From: Rotaria sp. Silwood1
Taxonomy: Eukaryota > Rotifera > Eurotatoria > Philodinida > Philodinidae
Length of the DNA: 64,000 bases
Direction of reading: 5' to 3'
NCBI GenBank assembly: GCA_905250075.1
Contig: CAJNOP010000008.1
Span: 4,482,046-4,546,045, forward strand
Under the pieces are notes generated by a model. It did no database searches. It was not told the origin of the DNA and worked only from the letters and a program-made list of their open reading frames with translations. Position 1 is the stretch's first letter. Every line of letters starts with the position of its first letter. Below are positions 39,330-52,613 of the stretch, piece by piece. A program made the position numbers and the translations under genes.

Positions 39330-39342
39330 TTTTTTTTTTAGT
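39330..39342 (+). promoter_or_regulatory. Splice-acceptor-like site one base before the plexin ATG
   Basis: A run of ten T followed by AG and a single T directly precedes the plexin ATG. Either a 5' UTR exon lies upstream, or this is where a spliced leader is joined. Spliced-leader trans-splicing is established in bdelloid rotifers. No cis donor partner was identified. Confidence 0.5.
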
Positions 39343-42300
39343 ATGTTTTCAATTTTATTAATAAGTTATTTAATATTAATTACAAATAATTTATCAATTG
39401 ATATAATTGAAAATGATTTAAATAATTCAATTGAAAAAATTCTTCTTATTAATGAAAATTTATATATTGGTACAAAAAATTTTTTACATCGTTTATCATC
39501 ATTAACATTAAATAAAACATTATTATCATTAAAACTTATTTCAAATATTGATAATCTATCATGTACTCAATGTAATATAAATAATCATATTAAAATATTA
39601 TTATCAATTCATAATAAAAATATACTTTTATGTGGAACAATATATCAAGGTACATGTCAAATATTTGATCAAAATTTAAATATTATTATTAATTCATCAT
39701 TACCAATTGTTGCTAATGATCCAATAAATAGTACTATTGCATTAATAATACCGGAAAAAAATTTAATTTATTTTGGTGTTACATATACAAATGAAGGTAC
39801 ATATCGTTGGCAAATACCAAATATATCAGGACGATCATTAAATATATCACGTTTTATGAATATTTTATCAACAAATGATAATGAAAAAATTTCAAAAGAT
39901 GATTTATCATTACGTTTTATGTCAAGACAACAAACAAGATTTATTATTCAATATATATATTCATTTTATACAAATAATTATATTTATTTTATAACAAATC
40001 AACTAAATGATATTGAACAAAATTATTTTCTTACTAAAATAATACGTTTTTGTCGTGATAATTCATATTCAATTATACGTACATATATTGAAATACCATT
40101 GATATGTTTTAATTCAGAATGGATTATAAAAACAGCTGAAATTATTATAAATAATAATAATGAAAAAATTTTAATTGGACATTTTACAAGAAAAGATGGT
40201 AGTGGAGGAACAAATATTTGTTTATGGAATATTCAAAATGATATTGATAGAACTTTTGAAAATAATTATCGTACATGTTATTCAATGGGTATTGGAAAAC
40301 GTGGTTTAGCATTTATTAAACCAAATGAACCATGTAGAAAAGATGAAGTAAATAAATAATATTTATATTTAAATAAATTTTATTTTTTTTTTTTATTTTT
40401 TTTAAGAGTTGGTCAATACCAATTAATGATGATAATCTTTGTCCTTGGATAATTAATGATCGTTTACCTTATCCAATTGGTGGTACAACACCAGCTATTG
40501 GTCATTTATTATATGAAAATTTACTAGAAAGTTCTAGTGCCTTACAGATATATTCATTTGGTTTATCATATGTTATTTTTCAAGGTTTAACTAATGGTAC
40601 TTTTAAATTGGTAAGTATTTCATCAATCAAATTTACTAAAGAAAATGCCTTAGGACATTTATTCTTTTCATTTTACTTAAAGTATACCGATCAATAAAAG
40701 GTCAGATGACATGGTACTTTCTGTTCATGATGATCAAACAATGGTTGTCACGCATAGACTATACATCTGGCCTTTTTTTTTTGTTTCTTCTTATTGTTGT
40801 TTGATGATAACGAATTGAACAAACAAATACTTGAGAAGATAAAATAAATCTTTTTCTTTTTTTCTAAGGGTCTATTCGATTTTGGAGTTCATATAAATTG
40901 GGTTTATTCATATCAACTATCTACACAATCACCGATACTTTCAAATGTTATTTTTGATAACAAAACTGAAAGTTTCTTTTTAGCTTCACAATCAAAGGTT
41001 TGATATTAAAAATTTGTCATTGAAATAAATAAATCAAAGAAAAAAAAAACTTGTTCATTTAGATCTATCGTATATCATTTTCGGGTGATTGTACATCACG
41101 TTTGTCATGTGATGAATGTTTATCTTCATCAAATAATCCTTTATGTGGTTGGTGTACATTAAATCAACGGTAAGATGATCATTGAGATTGACATACATGC
41201 ACACATAAACAAAACAAAAAGAGAAAAACTTCTCATGTCAATTTACCAAAGTAATATTGACAAGATAGATGGTTTAATCGATGAATATTGACACATCAAA
41301 TGTATTTCCCCATAGCAATTAAAATAAACCCATAGTGACACATTGTCTATTATAAAGAGTATCATAAAATGCCAGCGGGTGACCTTTATTTACTAATTGT
41401 TGAATGACCCGTTAACTTTTTTTATTCTTGCACGTGTCTTTTATGTTGAAAAACAGAAAATTTTTTTTCGATTGATAGATGTACATTGGCTAATAATTGT
41501 CCTTTGAATTCCTGGCAACAAGAAAGTAATCAATGTACACATATTGTTAATGTTCAACCATTGAGAGCTTCAATTGACAATAGTCAATGGGTTTGTTATT
41601 TTGATGATTTTTTTTTTTTAATCATTAAATTCTCATTTGTATTTTCTATAGATTAATCTAACTTTAACGAAATTACCACAATTAGAACATAATGAAATCT
41701 ATCAATGTATTTTTACAAATAAAATAATATCGGCAAATACACAAGCAATTAAATTAGATCATAATCGTCTTTCGTGTCCCACGCCATCAAAAAATATTCA
41801 TGTTCATCAAGGTAAGAGATTATATCAATTAATACATACAATACAAATATTCATCGATTACCGAGAGGAAAAAAAGAAAAATGTCAATTAGATTTTTTTA
41901 TCTCGATAATCTTTTCAATTTGTATACAAATAATCATAAGAATGTTATTGACAATCAACTGAAAAGAAAAATGCTTTTTTTTTTTGTATCTGATTATAAG
42001 ATAAGATAGAAAGTTAATAATATCAATGTTTTATATGAAAAGATTTTCAAAAATTTTCCTATTGGAATATATCTTTGTTATTGTTTGAGTAAGGTCTGTG
42101 TTTTTTTTTCTTATTGGTAGAGTGTGATGACTTGAGTTAGGTATAATTATATGTTGTGACACGTCACTTTCGTTTTTAATGTCTCCACCTTTATTTTTAA
42201 AATTTTGAAGCAAAATTTCAATAAGTTTTCTTTCTTAAATTGATTCATCTTTTGTTAAATTCTTATCGATTTTTTTTTTTTAAAGATCATTGTTGTTGAT

Positions 42301-45300
42301 AGACATTAAGAATATATATATTTCTTTTCTATGGAACAGCAGGAGATAAAAGATAATGAACATAAAAGAAGTACGTTACCACCCTTTGACATTGAATTTG
42401 TTCTCTTCTATATTCTTCTAACTGAACAATTTCTGTTTTAATAACTTTTTTTTTGAATTAAATGTGTGATTGTTTTGAGTGAAAATGTTGTTCAATTCTA
42501 ACGGTGATTTATGTTAAGTAGACTTCTATGAGAGAATTTCTTCCGATTCATCTTATAGCTAACTTCTTCCTTAAAGTTTTTTTTTATTTATATATCCTGT
42601 GTCTAATGAGAAAAAATTTCCAAGTGTCACTTATAAATCGAACTGATCTTTTGTTTATCAATAAGTCTCTACGAGATTACTAGAATGCTATAAGAGTTCA
42701 TCTTCGTGCGATATCTTTTCCAAGTTATAACAGATTTTTTTTTTATCTGTGACAAAGTATTGATGACTAAATCAAATTAAGAAATTTCAACCTGAAATCT
42801 TCTACATCGATAAGTCTCGTATATATTAGACTATGCTGAAATTTTTAGTTCAAAAGGATGTATTGATCTTTAAATATCACAAGTTAAAAACATTTAATTG
42901 TCTTAGTCTTTCATTATGAAACATGATTATTTGTGAATATTGAATGTTTGAATAAGAACGGAGTTCCTTAAGGCTAAAATTTTCATGACTTTCTAATGCC
43001 TACAAGGCAAACCGCTAGGTGAAAATATCAGATTGAAATCTCATAATGCAATTTTATCTTGCTAATGATGAAAAAAAAATTCACTAAAATTGTAATAATT
43101 TGAGAAGAACAACGTGTGCAAACGAATTCCGATAGGGAACAAGATTTTTCGTACAGTTTTCATCTGATCTTAGAAAATCAGTAGTATGAACATGTTAAGT
43201 TTTACTGTCTGATTGTTTCCTTTGTGGTGTTGAACAGAAAATGTACAATATTTAATTTCAATACAGAAAAATCATATGTGAACTTTTCATATCTATTCAT
43301 AGTCAAAGAAAGAGAAATTTTGATATATTTTTTTTCATTGTAATTTTGTATGAAATATTCATAGATATAGTTTATAGTCGAATCAAAATTATATTTAAAT
43401 ATAAAGCATAAGTTTGAAATATTTAGATGCTCATTTAATCGTTCGTTTATCATTAATAAAATGGCCATCAAATGTTAGTATTGCTACAATATCAGAATTT
43501 ACATTTTATAATTGTTCATCATATTTATCATGTGTATCATGTCGAACTGAAATTGGATGTCAATGGTGTTCACAACGTTGTTCATCAATGTGTACAGAAA
43601 CATTTTCACAATGTTCATCATTTGATTTATTAAATTCGACAAATATTTTTCTTGAATCAAATCAATCTATTGAAATTCCATTAAAATTTAATTTTATACA
43701 ATATGATAATAGAATTGAATGTCGTTTAAATGAAACAATATATGGTATAGTTAATTCAAATAATATTTGTTATATAACAAAAATTCCACAAATAAATAAT
43801 GAAAATGAACAAATTAGTTATTTAACTATTTATCAAAATAATATTTTAATTGGTAATCCAATTAAAATGTTTATTTATCGTTGTGATTTATATGATACAT
43901 GTAATAAATGTAATTTACGTTTAAATTGTTTATGGTGTCAAGGTCAATGTTTAACTAAATCAATAAATAAATGTTTAATAAATGAACAATGTACATCATT
44001 ACGTATAAATGATTTTTCACCTAAATTAATACCATTAAATGGAAAAACAATAATTAATATTTATTTAAATGAATATATTAATGAAAAAATTCTTGAAATT
44101 TTACTTTTTGATATACCATGTTTAGTAATTAATTCATCAAATATAATACAATGTCAAGCACAATATACAAATTCATCACGAAAAGGACAAATAAGTATTT
44201 ATTTTACAAATTCAATATATATATTATCAAAAGAATATATTGAATTTTGTCAAACATCAATTATTTCTATTAATCCAAATATTGTTTATGAATTTGGTGG
44301 ACAAATTCTTCATATAAATGGATATAATTTATTTATTGGTAATGAACAAAAAATTTTTATTGATAATTATCAATGTATACAAATAAAACAAACATTATTA
44401 AATACATTATCATGTCGTTTACCTTCAATGATATCAAAAATTTATAATATAACATTAAAAATCGATAATCAATTAATAAATATTCAAGATAAATTAAAAG
44501 TAACACCAAATCCAATTGTTCAAGATATTGATCCAACAACTAGTTTTGCAAGGTAGAAAGCAAAAAAAAGAGTTTCTTTCATCTTTATTTCTATCTATTA
44601 AATATTAGAGTATATTATTCAGATACAATGATATCAGCATAGGATTTTTTGTTTTTGTTTTCTTCATCGAATTCCCAAATGATTACTAAGTGTTAATTAT
44701 AAATATGAAAACTGTTATCAGAATCTCTAGAGAATTAAAATGTCAAAGGTGATGCAGTTACTGTTACTAATCACAGGAACATTGTGTTGATCTATATATA
44801 TGAGAATATTTGTTTTTTTCATCATTCTTTTACCTAATACTCAACGAATTCAATAGAGGAGCAGTTCATTTAATATAACCAGACGCTTTTCTTTTGATCG
44901 TATATCAGTTACGTCTATCGCGACCTGTGACACGGAGAAAATATCGCTAAGGTGTCTGTCACGTCCGTGATATGTCGTTATTAAGATGGGTGTTATATGT
45001 GTGACGGTCTGTCGATTCTTTCTGTCATGGTGTGTGACGTTTTTTTTTTTTGTATTCTATATACTTTAACAGTCCTCTTAGATCATCTCATCCTAATATT
45101 TTGATATAATATTGAAGAATTTATGTTGATGTTGTCAGTTTATCACAGAATATAATATCGTCTACTCATGTTGTTGCTCTTTTATTAACTGTATCATTTG
45201 AATACATTCATTTTTAAAAAGAAAATTTATTAGCATATTTACAAGATGAGTTGCTCGTGAAAATGAAATTTTCTAAATGAATCTAACATTTTCTTGTTAA

Positions 45301-48300
45301 TATAATGATAAAAGATGGACATCTCGAGTCACGTATTAACAGATCTTTTTAAAGCAGAACAATGTTAAGTAAAAAATTAAAACAATGAATGTGCACTCAA
45401 CTATTGTTTTTCTATAAGCTGCTTCTCCGTAGACAATCGTATTCATTCAAGTGAGCTGGCAACTAATATCTATACTAGTCGAATCTTATTGTACAAATGT
45501 GCAATTAATGCAATAATCTCATTTTCTATCTAATGTATTTAGCAGCAAAAAATGAATTGAAATTAAAAGATGTGGCTAAGATTTCCAAAAAAACATAACA
45601 TTTTAAGTAACATAAGAGAGAATTGTTGTTATAATCTGTGAACACTAAAACAGAATAGAAAAATTCGGATCTTCTAATGTGTCGAAGGTTTTCTAAGATT
45701 TGAGATTTTCTCAAAATCGTTTAAAAACTTTCTAGAAAGTCTACATTGTCCTATTAGATTACAGTTGATATCTACTTCTGTTATATGTCTATAGTCTTAT
45801 TTTGAATAAATAAAAAACTTAGTCTAAAAATTAATTTTATAGGAATATTTTTTATTGTTATGTTCTAGTGGTGGTCGTTTAATAACTGTTCGTGGAATGT
45901 ATTTTGGATCAGCTCAAATAATCACGGTGAAATTTTCTTATAAAAAATGGAATGAAAAATTAAAAGTTTGTTGTTCTTTATCTTTTTTTTTTTTAACACA
46001 ATTGATTTAATATAATAAATATTATCATTTAGATAAATTCTAATGATATATTATCAACAGAAGATGGAATGATTTCATCATTTTATTTTCGAACACTAGG
46101 CATTCCACCATCATCAAGTGAATTTCCATCACCACCATTAGATGTTAATTTTTCAATTTATTTTGATAATTCAATTATTTCATTAACAAATATAATTCAA
46201 TTTCATTATATTCCTGATGTTTTATTAAATATATCAACAATTCCACCAATATTACCTTATACAGGTGAAGAATTAAAATTACAAGTAGAAAATTTAACAG
46301 AAGCTGCATCAATGTCAGATATTCAATTATTTATTGGATGTTCAGAATGTAAACTTAAAACATTTACATCAAAAGGTATTACATGTCAACCACCAACAAA
46401 ATTAATAACAAACACAGCAATTATTCTTAATAATCAACAACAAAAAGGTTAGTTTTAGATCTAAGTGAAATATTTTGGTAACAGAGGAAAAAAATAAAAA
46501 AATAGGTTAGTCTTATATTATTAACCAGTACTAAAATATATTAGGAGTTAATCAGATCATAGTTCAGACCAACAGAGCAAAAGAACTGTGCGAACAAAGC
46601 ATTTTCTGAAATTAAAATGTCTCAAAAATTGTGTTTTGTATCAGGTCTCGAAATCAGGCCACGGCTCAGTCCGAAGAAAATTCTGTTTACAAAGATTTTT
46701 TTCTCAATGGAGAACTGTTGTATGTTATTTGTTCTTCAGAAAAGATGACGGGAAAAGGGAGTAGCGCGCAAAGTTTCCACCATCCTCCTTAAGGATGAAT
46801 TAATTGTCAAAAAAGGATAAAATCATCGGACCGGGCCGGGTGGTCTGTTCTGTATTGAAAACTATATTTTAGTAACAGAACAAATATTGTTAGGACTGAT
46901 TAATTCTAGAAACTGAAATATTCAAATAAATCAGTTGAGAATAGAGAACGTTTTCAACAGATTCTCTAATCGGAGCTAGTATTGACTTTGGTGATCTCCA
47001 TTGTGAACAAATTCGGCATATCATCGATATCTTAGAAAATATGTTTTTTTTTTTAATAACTAAATTTAGATGATTGTACATTATTTAATTCTTCAATTGG
47101 TCCAATACGTTTTCATATTGGTTATCGAGAATATTTAATTGGTTATTTATCTTATACTCGATCATTATCTAGAAAATATTCAAATGTAACAATAATATCT
47201 CTTATATTTGCTAGTTGTCTTTTAACAATATCAATATTAAGTCTTAGTTTTTATCTATTCTATAAATATAATGGAAAATCAAAATCTCAAATAAATTCTT
47301 TATCTACTAAAAATAATGTTAATCTAAATGAAAAACAATTTTGGTCAACTAATACATCTGCATCAACAGCTCCTTATTATCAAGTATATGAACAAATACC
47401 ATCTTTATCATCACATGATAATACTTTAACACGAGCACCACTTCTTCTATGTCCATATTATCAAGAAAAATGTTGTACACCACCAATTATGGAACAATTA
47501 CAAATGAGTTTATCTTTTCTAACAACAATATCTATAGAAGATGATCAATTAAAAAAACTTTTATTTAAAAAAGATCACAAGTAAGAAAAACAAAAACAAA
47601 AAAATAAAAATAAAAGAATTTTCTTTTTATTGTTTAAAGATTTTCTTCAATAAAATATCGTCCATCAATGGAATTATTTTATGATTTACTTAATATGAAA
47701 CCATTTTCACAAGCATTTATTGATGAATTAATTAAATATAATTCAAATGATTTAATAGAATCATATGTTTATCTATTTCGTTATAGTTATTTAAATTTTA
47801 AATTATTTCCATTAAAAAATGAAATTTTATTTTTAAAATTTTTTTCAAATCTTTTTCTTCGAACTAAAAATGATTTAATTAATAAATTTCATTTATTTGA
47901 TGATTTTTTACGTATATTAATTGATTTAATAGATTCATCACCATGTGATGATTTATTAAATTGTTCATCACGTTCAATATCATCATTAACATTATTATTA
48001 AATAATATTCCATATTGTTCATATGAATTAAAAATAAATTATGAAAATTTATTTCATTTTCATATAAATGTTCTTGATTGTGATACAATAAATAAATTAA
48101 AACAAAAAATAATTCATTATTTAAATTCAAATGAAAATACAAATCGTTTAATTGAATATAATGAAATTGATTTATTAATACCATTATTAAATTCATATTC
48201 ATATACAGATCAAATTCCAATGTTAAAAAATTTTTTAATAAATTCAACAATTTATTGTCAAAAAAAACTTATTATAAAAAAAGAAAAAAATAATTTTCTA

Positions 48301-51300
48301 TATCATTTATGTAAAGAAAATCAATTAATTTATGATAAAAATTTAATTGAAGAAAAATTAAAAGAAAATAAATATCGTTTACAACAAATTTTAATTTATT
48401 TTTATCAACAAATTATAAATGGTTTAGATTTATTTTTCATTTTTGATAATGAATCAATTCAAGAAAATAATCAAATTTTATTTCAACAGTAAATTTAATT
48501 GATGTTTTGTTTTTTGAAAGATTTTTCTGTTTGATAAGACTTACGAAAAGTATTATCGAAAATTCTTTTCATCTCTATAGAATCTAAGTCAAGAACATGA
48601 TTAACTCCTATTTAATTTTAGATGGGAGATTATCGAAATGTTTTCTTGTGATCTCATGTCCTACATATTTTAGTTGTACTACTAATATAGTGTCAGACAA
48701 ATGAAGAATGACTACTGATGTTCTTCAGATACAAAGCTTGTTGAATCTGATAGCTACTTGTATGACTGAGTGGCTACGTTGTTCGAAACTTATATACAAA
48801 ATACTGTGTTAGGACATTCTGAATACCTTGTGTCTTACACCTGTTCTTGTGGTTAGTTAATATCGATGAAGAGCTCATGCGATTGAGCACAAGAAATCCA
48901 CACCAGGTTTGCTTTCTATTTAAAGCTAAAGCGAGTATTAGTTGTGAAGAAGATACCAAGCTATGGAATCTGCCACTATGTAGTGCTTCATACCGTAAGG
49001 TGACCGAACGACAGCGATCTTGACGCTAAGCTTATAAGATCGTGTTATAACTAGTTATTAATTTTAGAGTAGCATCTGTCAGATCAATCGCGGAAATGAT
49101 CGAATCCAGCTCTATCCGACAGGCTCTTATTTTCATCTACTTTCATCTTCACTCTTTTCATCAGATGGTTTAATAGATACTCTGGTCAAACAATCGAACC
49201 GTGAGATCTTATGGTTGATTTTTCGTCCTAAGGAAAGATATAAGAAAACAAAAAAAAACCAATCTAGATATAACCAGCTGATGAGCAGTTTGAAAAACTT
49301 TGCAAGACTTAAAAAAGACATAATGAGAGTTCCAAGACTATAGAATTGAATATTTCCATTTTTATAGAAGGACACAGTTCTAGTTTATTGTAAAACATTC
49401 GTTAGATTTTATGTTTAATAAAATTATGATTTATTTGAAATGGAAACATTCATTATGGCTAAAAATCTGCCACTATCATGATCATTTCTCAAAAATCTAT
49501 TTTGATTTTCACTACTGTGACTGTACTGAACTAATTAGATCTGTTATAATCAATCCATTAGATTCAATCATACTATTATATCCCAAAGAACATCTCTAAC
49601 ATTGAATAATCAATAATTATTATGATGCTTAGTTTACAAAATTGTAGTTTTGTATTTCTCTTTCCTTTGTGATAGGTTGGATTAAGTTGAATTTTCATCA
49701 AAAGATTCATACAACATAGAGACAAAATAAATATCACTGCACTCTATTAAGAAAAATTTTTCATTGTATCCTAACGATATTCAAATTTAACTAATATTTA
49801 AGTAAAATAATAATAATTTGATCTTAGAAAAAGTGAGGATATCTTTGTCGAATAGAGTATCTCAAGTGAGAATAGTCGATCATTTTTCTTCTATTAGAGA
49901 TTCAATCGATCGAAATATATAACAATCGAAATTCTAATATTCTATATTTTTCTCTCTATTTCAGAATTGAATAAAATGAAAATTGTTCATATAATCAACA
50001 TATTATATTTAATTAATTTTATTTCTTTTTCTATTTAATAGATATATTCAATTGGTCAGTGAATTTATTCGACGTTTAAATCGTTTAATGTTATGTCGTT
50101 CAACTTGTCCAATAATCGAATCATGTTTAAATGTTATTGCAGATGGATTAGAATTTATATTTGATACTAAAACAGAAGTAAGATTTGATTTGAAAAAATA
50201 ATAAAACAATTAATGTTTTTTTTTTTTTTTTATCTTTAAAGTTTTCATCAGAAATCAAATTATTATTTATGGATGATAAAAAATATTTTTCATCATTTAA
50301 TAAAAATAATTTTCATATTTCTTCATCAAATCATAATAATACACAATTTTCATCAATTGATATTCGCTCAATAATACTTAATGATGAGATTGCAATTGAA
50401 TCTCTTTTTAAACTTTATCAATTTTATGAATTATATAGTGAACCTGTAAGTTCATCATATATTTCTACTTAATTTTTTTTTGTGGAATTCACATATCTTT
50501 TTTGAAAGTAAATAGTGAGTGTAGATCATAGGTTAAAAATTCTCCAGCTCTTCCTTATCGACTTTGGCACGAAGGTAAACGATCATAGGATACGAACCTT
50601 TCTCTAACAACCAAGAACAACAGACATCAGAATCCTTTCTCACATTTTCTTTTAAATGTCTAGCATAGGTTTTTTGAGTGTTCTACATTGAGTAGTTTCA
50701 GATTTTTTATATATATAAATCATGACAAGTGAAATATCGAAGATAATGACTAGTTATCTATTGATTTGTTACGATCATCATTTAATCAATATAAAAAAAC
50801 AAATTGATCCATATTTAATTTTCGGAAATAATCAATATCAGTATGTCTAAGTTTATCAATACACATAATAGTGCATTGCGATCTATTACAAAAATATTGA
50901 TTGTATACAGCAGAGATCTCAATGAGATGGATCGGATCAATGATCGATACCCTATGGATCGCCTTTTTTTCCGATCTAGTCCAGCCGATTGAAACTTCTG
51001 GTGTATAATAGACTTATTGGTCAATTAAATTAATGATTAGCAATCGTAATACCTATAGTAAATTGAGCAAAGTGGAATTAAAGAAAAAAATTAATGAACA
51101 AGTAGAAATAAGATAAAAAGGTGTACAAGTAAAAAAAATAGAAGAAAAAACTAATACTGTTCGAAATACAACAATAAATAAGACAGATTATAATGAAGCT
51201 GAAGAAGACATGTGAATTTCACTTTTTACTTTCAAAGAAGTCATGTGAAGAAGTTTTTTTTTACTATGTATTTATTTATCTTTTTTCTTAAATAGATTAA

Positions 51301-51403
51301 TCAACATATTGGAGAAAACCATGTCAGTGTGTTGTTACCTGTTCATCATCTTCTTGTACAAATTCGCCAATTACTTCAGTCAGATAATACAACGCTCATT
51401 TAA
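39343..51403 (+). CDS. Plexin (semaphorin receptor)
   Basis: Fourteen exons: 39343-40347, 40407-40610, 40869-40997, 41063-41169, 41479-41590, 41652-41811, 43427-44552, 45869-45965, 46033-46447, 47070-47580, 47640-48488, 50042-50177, 50242-50445, 51296-51403. Phases agree throughout and total 1721 codons including the stop (1720 residues). It has a signal peptide (1-18) and a Sema beta-propeller to about 445. PSI domains follow at about 456-505, 602-637 and 725-761; each has the C-x2-C ... CxWC word (CGWC, CQWC, CLWC). IPT/TIG domains run from about 766 and a TM segment lies at about 1157-1182. The cytoplasmic part keeps the Rho-binding-domain word INVLDCDT at 1431-1438 and IIESCLNVIADGLEF near the end. 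Plexins are semaphorin receptors whose cytoplasmic GAP acts on Rap/R-Ras. The GAP region is short and diverged. AATAAA at 51470-51475 is the likely poly(A) signal. Confidence 0.92.
46505..46905. mobile_element. Foldback-like element in plexin intron 9
   Basis: This lies inside intron 46448-47069. The left words ttagtcttatattattaacc, gtactaaaatata and aggccacggctcagtccg face inverted counterparts tatattttagtaacag, attgttaggactg and cggaccgggccgggtggtct on the right. Pairing is imperfect. The ccgggccggg core is unusually GC-rich against the surrounding intron. Confidence 0.45.
48489..50041. other. Long plexin intron 11
   Basis: 1553-bp GT-AG intron inside the cytoplasmic-domain coding region. 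Minus-strand frames at 48774-48959 and 49133-49375 look like chance frames. I looked for a missing plexin GAP exon here and did not find one. Confidence 0.55.
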
Positions 51404-52068
51404 TACGCTGAAGTTTATCTATGAAGAGTATTTTTTTTTTGTTTATTCAGTTTTGTGATTTAATCGATAAATAAATATGTTTGTTTTCATATAAAATTCT
51501 TTCTAATACGGATTTCGTACATCTACAGTATGAATGATATTAAAATATTCTCTATACAGACGTATTTGAAACTTCTACTGATATTGATTGTATGAATGTG
51601 TACTACCAATTAAGGCATATCCAATGTCAAATCTGTGAAAAGTTGAAAAAGAAGCTAACATAAAAAAAAGGACAATTATTGAAATGACGGCTACGATTTT
51701 TTTTCTCAAGTTGAAATCGACCTAACTTATCAAAAACAGCCTTTCGGGAAGAATGCTTTATACTATTGTAATCAACTCGCCAATCTTTAACAAGTAGTAT
51801 AATGGCGATTGAAAACGAAGACTCACATTAGGAGATCTTACCTTGTTTGTTCAATAAGAGAAAAATTTATTTTTTATCTACTTTGTTAATATCGAATAAA
51901 TTTTCATCACATGTTTATGATGTTGGAAAAAAAAATTTCATATGTCTTTGATTATAAATTAAACCTTGCTTTCCTTTTTCTAAACATAGTTATATATGAT
52001 TTGAATAAGAAAAATTAGCTGCTGACATTATGTCAATAGATATCAAGTTGATGTATGTTGATAATTTA

Positions 52069-52613
52069 TCAAATAAGTTCCGTATCAGAAGATTTTCTAC
52101 ATATAAAAGGTTCTCGTTTAAGAGTTATATGTTTTGAAAGATCACGAATACGTGGATTGGGAATAATTTTGATCGTAACAATTGAACGTGGTAAATCAAT
52201 CTGATATTGAAAATTCATATCGATAATCTATATGAGAAAACATTGCAACTTACACGAAAATAACAATTGTCAGGTGATTCAATTTGTCTAGCAACACTTG
52301 TTGGAACGAATTCAAAATTCTCCGGAAAATGTAAATCTGGTTCTTGACGAATTCTTTCACTTATTACTTGTTTATACTAAACATCAATTTCAGTACATAA
52401 AGTAGCATTGAAAAAAAAGCAAATTTAAAATACATAATCAAATACACATTGGTCATCTATTGTTAAATCACAAAATGGTGTTACTCCAGCCGATTCAACA
52501 TCACGTCTATGTAAAGAAAAAAAACTAAATTGATTCAATTTTGCTCAGAAACAATTTTACCCTGGAATAGGTAAACATTGCGATTGTATTTGTATTGGAT
52601 CGTCTTCCCACAT
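52069..52613 (-). CDS. Small four-exon gene of unknown function
   Basis: Exons, read downward: 52613-52561, 52506-52434, 52376-52254, 52227-52069, with phases 2, 0, 0. They give 136 codons including the stop (135 residues). An in-frame TAA two codons before the ATG fixes the start. An alternative donor at 52445 would shorten exon 2 by 12 bases and give 131 residues. The product is polar and acidic at first (MWEDDPIQIQSQ), with CLPIPGRDVESAGVTPFCDL and then YKQVISERIRQEPDLHFPENF. The end is basic (IPNPRIRDLSKHITLKREPF). It has no signal peptide or TM segment. Four consistent short introns and ordinary codon use argue for a real gene, although I cannot place the family. It converges with plexin, with 665 bases between stops. 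Confidence 0.7.

Larger units (their letters stand above)
35660..39342. other. Intergenic between divergent BTB and plexin genes
   Basis: No coding exon found. It contains poly-A/T runs, a (ga)n tract at about 38928-38947 and a (ta)n tract at about 38992-39007. The overlapping open frames on both strands at 38718-39244 are driven by these simple repeats. The right end (39330-39341) is a T-run followed by AG one base before the plexin ATG. Confidence 0.55.

Noticed and set aside
48759-48900. Possible tRNA-derived SINE (word gtggctacgttgttcgaaac, loosely like one near 29856)
   Set aside because: No convincing A box/B box spacing, cloverleaf or tail could be traced by eye.
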